In this document: positions 37,598 through 46,975 of the stretch, piece by piece
How the letters are laid out: every line of letters begins with the position of its first letter
Numbering within the stretch: the stretch's first letter is position 1
NCBI GenBank assembly: GCA_947179155.2
Contig: OX359264.1
Location: 4,212,001 to 4,276,000 of the forward strand
Direction: 5' to 3'
DNA: 64,000 nucleotides
From: Hedera helix
Taxonomy: Eukaryota; Streptophyta; Magnoliopsida; Apiales; Araliaceae
Notes under the pieces: generated by a model
What the model saw: only the letters and a program-made list of their open reading frames with translations
Databases searched by the model: none
Told to the model about the DNA's origin: nothing
Translations under genes and position numbers: made by a program

Positions 37598-38015
37598 TTC
37601 CCCCTGCTAAATTACGTTGTCTTGTTTCTGCAGGTGTGGGCATGAATTCTGCTATTGTTGTGGTGCTGAGTACAACGATTCCCAACAGACCTGTCAATGT
37701 GCATTCTGGGATGAAGAATATTCGGAAGATGTGATCACTCACCCTTCTCAACAATTTGAGCAATGGGCATGGGATTCCTTTGGTTCTCTATCGATAATGA
37801 TGGATGCCTACTCGGAGCAAGAAAGATCTCAACTGGCACTTATCCAGAGGTTCCTTGCTGGCAGTGTCAGCCTGAGTGATCATCAACCTGACCAATCCCC
37901 ACCACGCTGCACAGACTCATATGTTGATGCCATGAAAGATCTTCATCAACTTCCTTGGCTTGAGAGGTTTGTGTCCGTGATAAGTGATAACTTCTATGAT
38001 GAATACATCCAGTGA
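34414..38015 (+). CDS. RBR-type E3 ubiquitin ligase with RNase H-like N-terminus (three coding exons)
   Basis: Exons 34414-34830, 35471-36228 and 37634-38015 join in frame to 518 codons plus stop. Splice sites are CAG/GTGAAA, CTCTCAG/ATT, CTG/GTAAGA and CTGCAG/GTGTGG. Residues about 50-139 (GIGVFM, DYLALMDGLSEAV, AFTDSKIL) look like the RNase H-fold (RVT_3) domain found at the N-terminus of some plant RBR ligases; it lacks an evident catalytic acidic set. RING1 starts at Cys205 (CSICCEE...CSHKFC), the IBR follows at about 275-345, and RING2 at 373-405 has HGCYHMTC with the likely catalytic Cys386. RBR ligases accept ubiquitin from E2 on that cysteine before passing it to substrate. The start codon precedes an acidic segment (EDEEEEF). 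No frameshift or stop is seen, so the gene looks functional. Substrate unknown. Confidence 0.9.
36229..37633 (+). other. Large second intron of the RBR gene
   Basis: 1405 bp of T-rich sequence between the first and second halves of RING2, starting GTAAGA and ending CTGCAG. It contains an (ATT)n run at 37538-37597. The domain is continuous across the junction (HGCYHMTCW then CGHEFCYCCG), so no hidden exon is needed. Confidence 0.85.
37538..37597 (+). repeat. (ATT)n microsatellite
   Basis: About twenty TTA/ATT units lie just upstream of the branch-point and acceptor region of the last RBR exon. This is likely length-polymorphic. Confidence 0.9.
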
Positions 38016-38342
38016 AGCAATATACACAAAAAAGGAGAATTCTCGATAGGAGGTGCAGAGTCACTCGCTCGCTTGCTCCATATTTGTATTTTAGTTAGTA
38101 TATGCAAAGCGGGCGATTCTCCTTGTTTCTGGGTTTTTATTTTTTCTTGGAGACTTGTTAGCCTGAGCTTTGTGCTGAAAACGTAGGTGTAGGCCTTCTT
38201 TGATCATTGCTTTCTTCTTAAAAGAAGAAGGAGAAAAAGAATGAATGAAAAGAAAAGAAATAGAAAAGCCTTTATGTCAATCAGCAACTTGACAATCAAT
38301 GGAACAAAATGTTTGTCTACGGTGTTCTTTACTCTGTATGTA

Positions 38343-38362
38343 GTGTGTGTGTGTGTGTGTGT
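38343..38362 (+). repeat. (GT)n microsatellite downstream of the RBR gene
   Basis: A run of about ten GT units lies roughly 330 bp after the stop codon, near the end of the transcript. Confidence 0.85.
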
Positions 38363-38399
38363 TTAGTTTTTCCAGATGTGATTCTCAGTTGTACAGGAA

Positions 38400-38740
38400 A
38401 CTGGTTACAGTTTATAAAGGTTACCATTGCGATGCATATCAATACGTTAAATTTGGTTAAAATTATAAAATTGACCCATTTATATTACATATTTAGTTAC
38501 TACTTCCAGTTGTCTATGATTACTACCTACGGTTGTATATTTATGTAACTAATAATAAAAAAATCGTTATATAAAGTTGATATATTATTTATGTAACTAA
38601 TAATAAAAAAATCGTTATATAAAGTTGTAAAATATATCGTTTCTCATAATAAAATACATTGCATTTTCCAAAATAATTTTTTTCTTAAATATAATAAATA
38701 AATAAATAATACCTAACATAACCCAATTGTCTTTAAAATC
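38400..38740 (+). promoter_or_regulatory. Distal promoter copy of the AGO2-like array, displaced
   Basis: GTTAAAATTATAAAATTGACC, GTAACTAATAATAAAAAAATCG, CATTTTCCAAAATAA and CCTAACATAACCCAATTGTC occur here in order. The same ordered blocks, diverged, lie at 49610-50045 and partly at 55070-55160, upstream of the other two AGO2-like 5' regions. This is probably the original upstream part of copy 1, now separated from it by about 5 kb of insertions. A 52-bp stretch is duplicated in tandem at about 38536-38631. Confidence 0.5.
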
Positions 38741-39649
38741 TTAGTTACTATACGAAAATGTTGCATCACCAACTTATGGTCAGGTGCTTCGATTCCATTA
38801 TTCCAATCCTCCTGCTTTCAGCAGCTGAAACCATTTTTCATATGCTTCTTCATGTAAACCATTTTTCCTTTTGATTGATCTTTCCTTCTTTCTTTCTTTT
38901 TTCCTTTTCCTTCCCTTCAATTTACAAAAACTAATTCTATTAATATACTAAAATCTATTCTCTTTGTTTATAAATAAAACTTTATTTAATCTTATTACAT
39001 ACTCTCTTCGTTTCACAATATAAGATTAATATTAATTTTTTAAACTGAATTTGAGATTTTTTTTTAATTCAATATTTATATGAATAATTTTAATATTAGA
39101 TACTTCATTTAGGAAAATTTCAAGATTTATTGTATCCACAAATTTAATGAGCTAAACTTATTTATGTTTTCTCTTTATTATAAACTTAGGTCCATTAATA
39201 TTTTTTTAACTGTGAATATTTAAACATTAAATTAAGCTTTATATATTATTTCATTTGAGAATAAGCAATACTATTTATTAGATAGTTTAAGATTCATCAT
39301 TGTTTTACTAAAATTGAATGAACTTGTGTCAATTTAAAATTATTCAAGTTGACTTAAAAAAATACAATAATGATCTTATACATTAAAACGATGGAGTTTT
39401 TAATCTTTCAGTTTATAAAAAGAGTATTATTTATAAATTTGCCATTTTGTGTTTTACCGACTAACTATTTAGTCTTTCTATTATTATTATTATTATTATT
39501 ATTATTAAGCTGTGTATTTTACTAGAGTAAATGGGGTGTTTACATTGCTTTTTAATCCTACAACCCATTAGCCCTAGTGCACCCACAAGATAGGCTTGGT
39601 CCGTTGCCTAATTAATTTTGCTATTAATTAACACGCTTACAGATTGGTA

Positions 39650-39975
39650 TTCACTCTAGACGTTAATGGACATAACAGTTACTCCAATAATTGATATGAC
39701 AGTTACCTTCTCTGAAAGGATCTGTTGGATTGTCCAACAGATAGAGGGGAAGCTGTTATAAAAGATGGGGTGAACAGTGGAGGTAAGAAAATGTCATTTT
39801 AGCTTACTAAATACTAAACATTTATATTGTGAACATTTTTTAAAACATCTACTTACTCTCACACCGGAGGTATCTTCTAACGATCCAAATCGTTAATTAT
39901 TTTTGGTTGTTCATTGTCCAGGTCATACATCCTTAACGGCGGTTGAGCGTTCCGACATCTTTAAGCATTAACAAT
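39650..39975 (+). repeat. Degenerate LTR-like repeat, copy 1
   Basis: Contains AGTTACCTTCTCTGAAAGG, GTTGGATTGTCCAACAG, TATAAAAGATGGGGTG, TCTCACACCGGAGG and GGCGGTTGAGCGTTC. The order is the same in copy 2. A TATAAAA followed by a CACACCGGAGG-type segment is reminiscent of old gypsy LTRs, but no termini or coding region can be seen. Confidence 0.45.
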
Positions 39976-40019
39976 TATTTTTGTATTACAATTACACTAT
40001 CCTATTTTTTTTAAGCACT

Positions 40020-40385
40020 CTACATACATATTATGCCATTTAGTTATTAAATGATATGACAATTACTCCGGACACTAAATAAGATAACAGTTACCTTCTC
40101 TAAATGATATGTTGGACTATCCAACGGAATTGTAGGGAAGAGATAGTTGATATAAAAGACAAAGTAGAGGTACAACTAATAGCTAATAGCATTTTCGCTT
40201 ATTGAATACTAAGTATCTTCATTGTTAATATATCTTGAAGTCTATGCTTATTCTCACACCGGAAATATCTCTCGGCAGCTTAAGTTGTTAAGTATTTTTT
40301 GATTATTTTCATAGTGTAAGTTCACCTCCAAACTGGTGGTTGAACGTGTGAACAGATTCAAACGTTTACACTAGACATTAAGCAT
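40020..40385 (+). repeat. Degenerate LTR-like repeat, copy 2
   Basis: A direct, diverged copy of 39650-39975: AGTTACCTTCTCTAAATG, GTTGGACTATCCAACGG, TATAAAAGACAAAGTAG, TCTCACACCGGAAATA and TGGTGGTTGAACGTG in the same order. The short gap to copy 1 argues for tandem duplication of a fragment, not for an intact element. Confidence 0.45.
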
Positions 40386-41740
40386 GCATTACCGTTACTA
40401 AATATAAATTAATAAGGATTATAATTCTGACTTTTCTAAAGAAAATAGAATTATTAATATCCACTTAAGGACTATTTTATTAGCACTTAATGGAGTTGAA
40501 TGGTTGAATTGATCAGCAATTCAATGCATTTATTTTGACTAAAAATAATTTAAATGGCTGAATCGGTAGGTACTTTGAACTGAATGATTAAGTCTAATTT
40601 TTTTAGTTGAATGAAATAAAAAAAATAAATTAATTAAAAAAATTATTAACTATTATATTAAGTAATATTAAATAAATTTACAATAACTTTAAATTTTTTC
40701 AAAGGGAAAAAAATAATAAAAATATGTTATTTAGATGATTCAGATATGTCAATTATCAAATAATTTTTTTTATTCAGTATTCAGAATTCTGTTCCATTCA
40801 ACTAATTTAGATTGTTTATGCATTTAAAATTATTTCATTCAGTTTTTATCAAATATCTTCTTACTAATTCTTAGAATAATTTTATAATAATTGGACCATA
40901 ATTCTGTAAATTATTTAATTAGTAAGAACACAAAGAATGAAGTTTCATGTAATTTGCAGAGGAATATAAAAATTATTCATTTACTAAAATTGTCCTTTTG
41001 TTTTTGTTTTTTAAACTTGAAAAGTAAAAAAAATAAATTGGAAATGAGTTAACTAAGATACATTTACTTCATTCTTTAATAATACATTTATACATTGTTA
41101 GTAATACATTTACTCCATTTAATTAATTTGAACTTCGACTAAATTTTATTTTTTTAAAATTCTCGGCTAATATTAAAAGTTCATTCAGAAACATAAACTT
41201 ATCCTTAAAAATGATAATTTTAAAAATATACCTTTAATTTTAGAATATAATGAGTAATTTGGTTCTTAAAACTTTCACATTTAATTTATCGCTTGGGATT
41301 AGTTCAGAAGTTTTCAATACCCCTAACCGAATGTTTGGCTAACAACTTTTGGGACTTTTGAAGGTTAAACGCATTTGATAATTTTGTTTGTCTAAACGTA
41401 ACTTATTCCAAACACAGTTTAATTTACGAACAATTTATTTGGTCCAAACGCACAACATTATTTTTTGTGTGGTGTATTTTATCCAAATAAAACACCTAAA
41501 ATGCATAAGCCCAACACCACAAGACGAACAAACCCTAAATAACTAAGAATTAACAAAAGTAATCCACAAAGAATATTACGATATAAGCTTAAACTTCTAT
41601 TTAAATTTGAACTTCGACTAAATTTTATTATTTTATTTTTTTTTATTTTTAATACTTAAAATTAAAAAGAAAAAAAAATGAGAATTAAACTGGTCGACTG
41701 GAGTAGCCTTGGCCTTAGCCAGGGGATCCTTCCCTTCAAG
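40386..41740. other. AT-rich sequence without a recognisable gene
   Basis: Only low-complexity A/T tracts were seen here. No ORF of plausible composition or RNA gene was found. Confidence 0.5.
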
Positions 41741-42246
41741 TAGACATGCACAGTAGGCCGGACTGGTCCGGCTTGGCCTGGGCCTGGTAGGCTTTGACCG
41801 TTGACCGGGGCCAAGCCAAGCTTTGACTTTTGGGCCTGTAGGCCTGGCCAGGCCGGACTTCTCGATCAAAGTCTGGCCTTTTGAGGCCTGCAGGCTAGGC
41901 CGGGCCAGACTTTGGGTCAGGTCAGGCCATTCCTTAGGCCAGGCCGGGCCGAGCCAGGCCAGACCTAAAAATATAATCAACTAATTTTTAATGTGAAATA
42001 TAAATATTAAATAAATTAACTACTATATTAATTAAAATGAATAATTAATCAATAATAAATAATGAGTCGGTTACAAATATTTTACTTCAAAATATTTTTA
42101 AAATGTCTTCAAAATTCAAATTTTCAAAAAATGTATCTTCCTGTCTTCAAAAAATATCTCTTCGTTATATTTTAAAAAAACATATCTTCAATCTTAAAAA
42201 AAACCATATATCTTCAATATTCATGGATGTGCAATTTCGTCAGTTT

Positions 42247-42468
42247 CTACCCAACTTCGAGATCTTTTGAGCTATCTTGATCGTCTATTACATCTTGTAC
42301 TCTTCTTTGTGTGGCAAGATAATCTCTATAACAAATGCATATCTCCAACGATTCTGGGCTAAGTCTATTTCTCTTTTCATCCAATACCCTGCCAGATAAA
42401 GAAAAATAAGATTCCGAAGCTACGGTACTAGCTTGGATAGTTAGTATATCACGGGTCATCGCGGCCAA
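42247..42468 (-). pseudogene. hAT transposase C-terminal (dimerisation) fragment
   Basis: A 73-codon frame contains ILTIQASTVASESYFSLSG and LSPESLEICICYRDYL, the hallmark C-terminal hAT dimerisation region of plant DAYSLEEPER/RICESLEEPER-type transposases (Ac-like superfamily). The rest of the protein, including the zinc finger and catalytic region, is absent from this frame and was not found nearby. A full protein is usually 600-700 residues, so this is a relic of the surrounding hAT element. Transposition activity is not expected. Confidence 0.8.
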
Positions 42469-42970
42469 AATAGAAAATTGTCTACTATTTTTTTTCCAAA
42501 ATGCAAGTATATCAAAATTTTCTAATTCTTCATCGGTTATAAAACTTCTAAAATCGGTACTACAATATAAACCAACTTCATTTATATTAAAATATTATTT
42601 CCTTGTCCATTTATATTTTCTATAGACTACATGCAATATATATTATGCTGAAAAAGGCATTATTAGCTAATAACGTTAGTATCTTCTCAAAACTATATAA
42701 GAGATGGAATACAATTTTTTATATATTTTTTTGTTTTAAAATTAAAAATATGTTTTTATATTTAATTTATAAAATAACATAAATTTTGAATATGTATTTT
42801 TTTTAACTCTCATCGCTACAATTCCAATTAATACTATTAATTAATTTTTATAAATAATTATTATTTCACAAATATATTTGTAGATTTTGTTGTCCCTTCT
42901 CATTATTACCCATCGGCATTTTATTCAACAAAGTAATAGTTCACTACTACTGCCTATAACTACAAGATGA

Positions 42971-42974
<4 letters not shown>

Positions 42975-43036
<62 letters not shown>
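42975..43036. repeat. (AT)n microsatellite
   Basis: A pure run of about thirty AT units within the hAT remnant. Confidence 0.9.
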
Positions 43037-43038
<2 letters not shown>

Positions 43039-43489
43039 TTAATCCATGTTTGGACCATCACTCTTCTTGCCTCACCACCACCAATCCATCAACTAACATT
43101 ATTGCCAACCGCATAGGCTGGGCCGGTCCTTTTCGTAGGCTGAGTCGGGTCGGTCCTCTGCGTAGGTTGGGTCGGTCTTTTGCATAAGTCAGGTTAGACC
43201 GGTCTTTTTTGTAGGCCGGGTCAGGTTGGTTTTTTTCGTAGGTCGGGTCAGGCCTGACTTTTACGTCAAAATAGCAACCTATTTAAAGACTGTAGGCCGA
43301 ATCGACCCGGTTCGTACTTTGACCAGGCCGAACTCAGATCAGATCAGACCGACCTGTGAACCGTAGGTTTTTTGTGCATCTCTGGCCACATCAATCCTCA
43401 TTTTGTGCAGAATAACATGTCCTGACCTAACTGGGAGCTTTTTGATCAAAGGCTAGAGTGGCCAGGTCTGGGCCTGCAAAGCACTGACT

Positions 43490-43770
43490 GGACCAGCCCT
43501 TACTCGAGTACTCTCAAGCCACACCCAATCACAACTTAACAGCACGCTTTCCATGTCGGGACTTTTTTCTATGGATCCTTCTGGAATTCAATAGTCGCTC
43601 GGGCACTTTTTTCTCTCGCACTGTTCAATTCTTAGTGACCAAGTAAGGTTCTTTTCGTCCATTAATGCCCACTACACTTATGCCCACTACCCATAAGTCG
43701 CCACTCCTACAACAAACTCAATCAGTACATTTTGCGTTTGTGAGAGAGGACACATACTATATTGAGCGAA
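43490..43770 (+). promoter_or_regulatory. Proximal promoter and leader of AGO2-like copy 1
   Basis: TCTCAAGCCACACCCAATCAC, GTAAGGTTCTTTTCGTCC, CAACAAACTCAATCA and GTGAGAGAGGA precede the ATG at 43771. The same blocks precede the ATG of copy 2 (50100-50358), and some are present in copy 3 (55235-55350). Confidence 0.6.
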
Positions 43771-44316
43771 ATGGAGAGGAGCAAATATAATCGTAGTGGT
43801 GGTGGCGCTGGCCGTGGTCGTGATGACTGGAGAAGTGTTTCTGGTGGCGGAAGAGATGGTTATGGCTTTGGAAGGGGAGGTTCTGGTGAAAGGGGTGGTA
43901 ATCATCCTTACCAGAAATATCATCAGGGTTCTTATCAAAATGGTGGTGGTGATGGTGGAAGACGGGGAGGAAGGGGTCGTAGGGATGGGCCGGTTCAGGG
44001 AGGTGAAGGTCGGTCCCAGATGGGTACTAATCCACCACCGGCTCAGCCGTGGGGACATAGGCCGGCTCCGGCAAGTCAAGGTCGGATCCAGAGGCCACAG
44101 TCTGGTATGGGTCAAGGTGCGGGGGCCACCGGCGCAAGATGGGCCTGGAGTGGCGGTCCTCCTCATGTGGCTGGAAGGGGTTCTTCGGCTCCAGCCGTAG
44201 GAGGCGGCGCTGGCTCTGGTGCTGGTGAGGCTCCGAGAATTATCAAGTACCTGTACCTGTTGCTGTCCCTGTTTCTGGTATAGATCTATAAAACTGTTAC
44301 TACATTGTGTTCTTGA

Positions 44317-44319
<3 letters not shown>

Positions 44320-44364
<45 letters not shown>
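44320..44364. repeat. (AT)n microsatellite
   Basis: A run of about twenty-two TA units just after the first exon of the AGO2-like remnant. Confidence 0.9.
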
Positions 44365-44366
<2 letters not shown>

Positions 44367-44841
44367 TGTTATTTGTAGATGTATGTTTTAAATTCTAAGT
44401 TACTCTGTTTTTATGTATGCTTTGATGCAAGTAACTTTTATGTGGATATTGATATTCTGGAATTATTGTATATGATCAGACTAATTATTAATTATGATTT
44501 TATAGGGTAATACAAAGTATAAACAGATCATTTCAGAGGTCATAATTTTAACTAAATGTAGAAGATAAAAATTATACTCCATCTGTTTAAAAATTGTTGA
44601 TACATTTTTATTAGAGATATAATTCTGATTTAGGACTATAAAGTTCTAATTTTTGTCAAACGTTTTTGTTATTATTTTCAATATCAAAGTTGAATTTTTA
44701 ATTAATATTAAATTTATATTTAAGAATATAAAATTATATCTTTTTAATATTAAATTTTAAATTTTAATTAAAATTAACTTTATATTTAAGAATATAAAAT
44801 TATTTTTAAAATTTTTATGAATGTATGTTGACCGGCGCTAA

Positions 44842-45293
44842 GAGCCTGTTCGGGACCAACTTATAAGTTGGTCAACCCAACTTATAAGTTGGTTTGTTAA
44901 AAGTACTGTTCGGGAATGACTTAAAAAATGACTTATAAGTCGAAAAAAAAGTTAAAAAAAATAAGCAAGGTTTAGTTACTTAAAAAAAATGACTTATAAG
45001 TCATTTTTTTTAAGTTGGTCAACTGCAGTGAAATGACAAAACTGTCCCTTCTTGTTTTTTTAACATTCTTCCTACTAAAGGACATTTTAGTAATTTTTAC
45101 ATTTTACTTAACTTATAAGTCATGATTACCCGAACACATCCATAATTATTACTTATAATTCCCGACTTATAAGTAAAAATGATGCCGAACACTTTTATTA
45201 AATTTAACTTATAAATCTACTCAAATTTTAACTTATAAATCTACTCAAATTTTAACTTTAAGTCAAAAAAAAAAGTCATTCCCGAACAGGCCC
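44842..45293 (+). mobile_element. Tourist-like (PIF/Harbinger) MITE in the AGO2-like intron
   Basis: The left end is GAGCCTGTTCGGGACCAACTT and the right end, reversed, is GGGCCTGTTCGGGAATGACTT. TAA flanks both sides (44839-44841 and 45294-45296), the 3-bp target typical of PIF/Harbinger. It is 452 bp with internal ACTTATAAGT palindromes and no coding capacity. Confidence 0.8.
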
Positions 45294-45584
45294 TAAATTG
45301 TTGGTAATTACTATATAATAATTTTGACTCCCTGAATTTTTTTTCTGCCTTGGTACTGGTTGCAGAAGCTCACACACCATTTGTGCTCACCTTTGTTCCT
45401 CCATGCACTAAGCCTATCTTCCTTGTCCCACCAGTTTATTATGCTGCTGCCCTTGTTGCCTATCGGGGATGAATGGAGATGCAGTCTCCTCCTTCAGCAT
45501 CATCATCTGCGGCTTCATTGGACCATAAGTTGTAAAACTAATATTTCCACAGCAAACAATGATAATGATATTTCCTCGACCAGA

Positions 45585-45650
45585 CAGTCGCTATAGATGT
45601 ATGCATCTATAGCAACGGTATTTACTGTCGCTATACATCTATGTATAGCG
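45585..45650. repeat. Paired palindromes GTCGCTATA...TATAGC
   Basis: GTCGCTATAGATGTATGCATCTATAGCAAC is followed 15 bp later by GTCGCTATACATCTATGTATAGCGAC. Each can fold into a hairpin. They lie 50 bp after the AGO2-like stop codon. They may belong to a small transposon, since similar GTCGCTATA words occur in plant CACTA-type subterminal repeats, but no element ends were found. Confidence 0.55.
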
Positions 45651-46379
45651 ACAGTTTAACAGTAAAAATATCAAAAATAGCTATGAAAATATCAATTTCC
45701 TAAATTGTACAGGCTAAACACCCGAGAAGGAGGGAGTTTGTGCGTGAATCTAAAAGATTTCTCTTTTGGTGGTTAAATCCCCTCCTTAGGCTTAAAGCCT
45801 AAATATAAAGTACTTGTGTGTTTATGTTTTGTGTCGAGTGGTTGTTGAGTCTTGTTTTAGGTTTTCAAGTCTGTTTGTAATTAGTTTGAAGTATTGTAAG
45901 CTTGGCATATTTAACATTAAATAAAGTTCTTGTGTGTGGTTTGCTTTTGTCCAACTTCAACATGTGATATGCTGTTATGAATACTAATTAATCCTGCATA
46001 CAAGTTGATATATGCTATATAGCCTAATTTACAAGGCAGAAACTAAGTTATGATTTTATTTGCTTCCCCCTTTTTGTGGGAGAGGGGGCATGGACTGTGT
46101 CTGGTGTCTAAATCTCTCATGTTATAATGTTCTTGAGGTGGGAAGTTATTTATTGACTAAAGTATACATTCAACTTCTTATGAGAATTATGAGTTTTATG
46201 TTATAATATTTAAAACGTATTTAAATATATTTTTTTAAAAAAAACTGTCGGATAAAAATGTGTTTTTTAAATTTTTTTGTTAGACAAAATATATTTTAAA
46301 ATTTTGTATTAAATTTTATTTTTTAATAATTAAAATTAATATTATGTTTAATATTATATTCAGATGTAATGTATGTATA
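45651..46379. other. Non-coding DNA 3' of AGO2-like copy 1
   Basis: No gene was recognised. Part of it (about 45750-45950, T/G-rich with TTAAATAAAGTT at 45918) may be the former 3' untranslated region of the AGO2-like gene. Confidence 0.4.
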
Positions 46380-46608
46380 CTAGAGGACACCCGTGCCTAC
46401 GGCACTGAAACACGCGGAGAAGGAGAAGGAGAAGGATGAAGGGCGGAGAAGGAGAAGGAGAAGGATGAAGGATGAAGGATGAAGAATGAAGAAGAGAGAT
46501 GGGATATAAAGTGAATGAACGGTTAGATTTATGCCAAACTTTGAACGGTCCGGATGATTTAATAAATTGGGGGGAAATTCAAAATGCTTTACATTTTATT
46601 ATATTAGA
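46380..46608 (-). mobile_element. Miniature Helitron-like element (229 bp)
   Basis: Read on the minus strand it starts TCTAATATAATAAAATG at 46608 and ends GTGCCGTAGGCACGG...CTAG at 46380. The 3' hairpin (stem GTGCC/GGCAC at 46393-46405) followed about ten bases later by CTAG, a 5' TC, and insertion between host A and T all fit Helitron structure. The interior has GGAGAAGGAGAAGGA and GGATGAA tandem repeats (46416-46492). There is no helicase, so it is non-autonomous. Confidence 0.6.
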
Positions 46609-46649
46609 TTTATTTATTTTAAAATTAGTTTTCGAGAACCAAACTTAGT

Positions 46650-46975
46650 CCAATGAAAAGAAAAAAGAGAATTAATACTCCATCAAGTCAAGTTAACTGC
46701 TCAAGTCAATAGAGAAAAGTATTTAAAAATATGAGAAATTCAAAAGATTAGGGACCCACTAACGAAAAACGAAGATGCCGAAAAATTACGCGACTTCAAT
46801 CTTAATCATTAAAATAGGACATCATCCGCGTGATGATAAGTTGGCATCTCCGTTTTTCAATAGTGGGTCCCTAATATTTTGAATTTCTCATATTTTTAAA
46901 CGCTTTTCTCTATTGACTGGAGCAGTTAGAGCTTGACTTGATAAAATATTAATTCTCTTTTACCCTTTTCGTTGC
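46650..46975. mobile_element. Fold-back (long inverted repeat) MITE, copy 1
   Basis: The arm at about 46650-46790 (GAGAATTAATACTCCATCAAG ... AGGGACCCACTAACG) is repeated inverted at about 46840-46975 around a loop with CATCATCCGCGTGATGATAAG. Arms are about 85-90% alike by eye. Related single arms lie at 48905-49010 and 53925-54110. No coding capacity. Confidence 0.7.

Larger units (their letters stand above)
41741..43385 (-). mobile_element. Degenerate hAT transposon remnant
   Basis: The ends are related inverted repeats: TAGACATGCACAGTAGG at 41741 and, on the opposite strand from 43385, CAGAGATGCACAAAAAACC. Both subterminal regions carry dense GGCCGGGCC / GGCCAGGCC words (41755-41970 and 43110-43375). 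Between them lies a transposase C-terminal fragment on the minus strand and an (AT)n run at 42975-43036. No matching 8-bp target duplication was recognised, so the exact ends are uncertain. It looks like an internally deleted copy. Confidence 0.6.
43771..45535 (+). pseudogene. AGO2-like ARGONAUTE remnant, copy 1: first and last exon only
   Basis: From the ATG at 43771 (MERSKYNRSGGG) a Gly/Arg-rich region of about 165 residues resembles the N-terminal extension of plant AGO2/AGO3 proteins. The frame ends at 44283; around 44244-44275 another frame reads VPVPVAVPVSG, suggesting a small frameshift near a GTATAG donor. After 1.1 kb of intron-like DNA with a Tourist-like MITE, an acceptor TTGCAG at 45360-45365 is followed by an AGO C-terminus in pieces: TKPIFLVPPVYYA and LVAYRG, then MEMQSPP...DHKL and TAA at 45533-45535, separated by frameshifts. 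Plant AGO proteins need PAZ, MID and PIWI for small-RNA silencing; all are missing (about 2.5 kb of coding sequence). The first exon could still be transcribed. The AGO2-clade call is inference from both ends. Confidence 0.72.

Noticed and set aside
37537..37734. ORF beginning with a poly-tyrosine run
   Set aside because: It is the (ATT)n microsatellite read through into the last RBR exon in the wrong frame.
38999..39395. Possible Stowaway MITE (TACTCTCTTCGTTTC ... AAAACGATGGAGT)
   Set aside because: The ends are only loosely complementary and the right side lacks the TA duplication. It was not strong enough to list as a feature.
44574..44838. Possible Stowaway left end TACTCCATCTGTTTAAAAA
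   Set aside because: No matching right end with TA was found before the Tourist-like MITE.
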